This document shows positions 5,389 to 6,862 of a stretch of 6,862 nt of DNA, piece after piece. A program made the position numbers and the translations under genes. The stretch covers positions 1 to 6,862 of the forward strand of contig CABVAD010000064.1 of NCBI GenBank assembly GCA_902496265.1, read 5' to 3'. Numbering within the stretch: position 1 is the stretch's first letter; each line of letters begins with the position of its first letter. This DNA is from an uncultured Oscillospiraceae bacterium. GTDB lineage: Bacteria > Bacillota > Clostridia > Oscillospirales > Acutalibacteraceae. Under the pieces are notes generated by a model. That model was given only the letters and a program-made list of their open reading frames with translations. It did not search any database and was not told the DNA's origin.

Positions 5389-6862
5389 ATTAGCTTCTCA
5401 CCGCCCTCGCTGATTATTTTTTCACGCATTATTTTTAATTTTAACATATCTTGCCTGTGTTTACAAGCAAATAAACCGAATATTACCGAAAACAGAAGCA
5501 AAAGCGCAAATATAAAGCTGTATCTTCCGAGTACAGCCACCGAAAACGGCAGAGAACCGAGCTTATTTATTACAAAATTAACGTATTTTACCGCAAGAGA
5601 GGAGGCTAAAAGCAATATGTGTCCCGCAAGCGGAATTGCGGGATACAAAACCAGCCCCGCCGCCGCAAAATAGAGTGACAGGGTGACCGCGAAAGAAATA
5701 AGTATATTGCTTGCGACCGCAACCGTGGAAATATATCCGAAAATATAAACGGTTACGGGCAGGGTAAGCAAAAGCGCGCTTAAAGTCGCCGCTGCGGAGC
5801 TTATAACGCACATAATCAGACTGTCCTTAAAAAGCTTTTCCTTTAAGTAATCCGTTATCGGAATAGCTATCGCCGTAATTCCGAGCGTAGAGAGAGCCGA
5901 AAGCTGAAATGAAATACTGAAAATCGCGAACGGCTCAGCTATTAAAATAAGGCTTACCGCCGCTCCCAAGGTGTTCTCGGGCGTGTTATCACGCTTAATA
6001 ATTAAGCTCACGGCATAAAGAACATAGCACAAGCCCGCTCTTACAATCGATTTTGTGAAGCCGCACAGCACCGACATAAACAAAACGGTGAGCAATACGG
6101 TTATCGCCTTTAAATAGCGGTTGTAAAGAATTTTCTCCGTAAGCTTCAAAGCCAGAGAAACGATAATTGCTAAATGCATACCTGAAACCACCATCACGTG
6201 GCTCACACCTGCCGCTTTGACATTACCGTAAAATTCTCCGGACAAATATGAGCGGTCGCCTACGGTTAGAGCAGTAAGGGTTGCAGCCTCCTCATAATCA
6301 ACATTTGAAAACAGCGTACAGATAATATATTCGCGAAGCTTGTTTACCCTTGAGAGAACAAAACCGCCTTCGCCTCTGAAAACGGTGACGGAGTCCATAT
6401 TGCCCGTAAGATAAATTTTCTCGGAATAATCGCTCGTCCTGTATTTGCCGCTTATCTTGCTTAAGCTCACCATTGCGGATATTTTATCCCCGCATTCAAA
6501 GCCGCCCTCGTTACTGAACACCATTATCCGCGTGCCGCTTTTAAGACCCGCGCAGTCAAGCGATTTAATAACCGCGGAATAATAGTTGCCGTGATTCACG
6601 GGATTTTCGACTACCGCAAAGCTTCCCTTAACAGCAGAGCCGTCCGATTCGCTTGCCTTATCTATTCTGTTAAAGGTTGCAAGTATACTGACAGAGGTTA
6701 TAACCAGCATAAACACAACAAACGCATAAATCGGATTATCCCGCTTTTGTATAAGAAAAAAGAAAAGAAAGATTAAGGCAAGCCCCAAAAAGAAAACCGC
6801 CGTACGCGAATAAAATCCCATGACACACAGTGCCGAAGCGCAAAGCCCGCATAAAAGCATAG
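5379..6862 (-). CDS. comEC: ComEC/Rec2-family competence protein, 5' end outside window, no metallo-beta-lactamase domain
   Basis: A polytopic inner-membrane protein of the channel family that passes single-stranded DNA into the cytoplasm during transformation. The 493 visible residues start at an ATG on the window edge (6860). The first helix looks nearly complete, so only a few residues are probably missing. Helices at about 1-19, 20-37 and 45-62 are followed by an extracytoplasmic region (about 75-165, DUF4131-like). The Competence domain follows, with ALTVGDRSYLS (197-207), GVSHVMVVSGMHLAIIVS (218-235), KSIVRAGLCYVLYAV (270-284), ISFQLSALSTLGI (316-328) and TLPVTVYIFGY (366-376), and about seven more hydrophobic helices to 466. 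It ends in a basic tail (467-493). Full-length ComEC carries a C-terminal metallo-beta-lactamase domain of roughly 250 residues; here the stop comes right after the membrane part and holA overlaps it by 10 bases. Whether the strain is transformable cannot be told. Confidence 0.9.
   Translation of the reverse strand, partial: MLLCGLCASALCVMGFYSRTAVFFLGLALIFLFFFLIQKRDNPIYAFVVFMLVITSVSILATFNRIDKASESDGSAVKGSFAVVENPVNHGNYYSAVIKSLDCAGLKSGTRIMVFSNEGGFECGDKISAMVSLSKISGKYRTSDYSEKIYLTGNMDSVTVFRGEGGFVLSRVNKLREYIICTLFSNVDYEEAATLTALTVGDRSYLSGEFYGNVKAAGVSHVMVVSGMHLAIIVSLALKLTEKILYNRYLKAITVLLTVLFMSVLCGFTKSIVRAGLCYVLYAVSLIIKRDNTPENTLGAAVSLILIAEPFAIFSISFQLSALSTLGITAIAIPITDYLKEKLFKDSLIMCVISSAAATLSALLLTLPVTVYIFGYISTVAVASNILISFAVTLSLYFAAAGLVLYPAIPLAGHILLLASSLAVKYVNFVINKLGSLPFSVAVLGRYSFIFALLLLFSVIFGLFACKHRQDMLKLKIMREKIISEGGEKLIWR

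Noticed and set aside
1..6862. Search for CRISPR arrays, insertion sequences, tRNA/rRNA genes, phage or toxin-antitoxin genes.
   Set aside because: No regularly spaced direct repeats, transposase or integrase motifs, tRNA-like cloverleafs or small toxin/antitoxin pairs were seen; all long frames not listed are shadows of housekeeping genes.

Overview
The window is gene-dense bacterial chromosome. It holds seven protein genes in two convergent groups with almost no intergenic DNA. The proteins look like those of a low-to-mid GC clostridial member of the Bacillota, possibly an uncultured gut Oscillospirales-type lineage. The evidence is a DUF1846 protein, a clostridial-type RNase M5/TOPRIM protein, a comEC-holA gene pair as in Bacillus and Clostridia, and AGGAG/ACGGAGA ribosome binding sites. 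The lineage is inferred from protein character only; no rRNA or tRNA gene is present to settle it.

Plus strand, 1-2255: an 81-base leader with a candidate -10 box precedes a fermentative D-lactate dehydrogenase (82-1062). A short gap (1063-1143) carries a convincing extended -10 promoter. It is followed by a histidine phosphatase superfamily gene (1144-1827) that overlaps by four bases with the YqgF/RuvX Holliday-junction resolvase-like gene (1824-2255).

Minus strand, read from 6862 down to 2246: comEC (competence DNA channel, N-terminus just off the edge), holA (DNA polymerase III delta), an rnmV-like TOPRIM nuclease and a DUF1846 protein follow each other with overlaps of 10 and 14 bases and one gap of 16 bases. 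They are very probably one operon transcribed from outside the window. The minus-strand operon and the plus-strand pair meet head-on, and their last 10 coding bases overlap (2246-2255).

Functionally the set is housekeeping: pyruvate-to-lactate redox balancing, a phosphatase, recombination/RNA quality control, replication clamp loading, DNA uptake and 5S rRNA maturation, plus one conserved protein of unknown function. I see no mobile element, CRISPR array, RNA gene, defence island or other sign of an undescribed system. The points most worth a second look are a ComEC that ends without its metallo-beta-lactamase domain, a DUF1846 protein with a P-loop-like motif, a likely TTG start for the rnmV-like gene, the overlapping convergent 3' ends, a Cys in the RHG motif of the phosphatase, and a strong excess of AAGCTT caused mainly by Lys-Leu codon pairing. 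There is no gene-free stretch longer than 300 bases.
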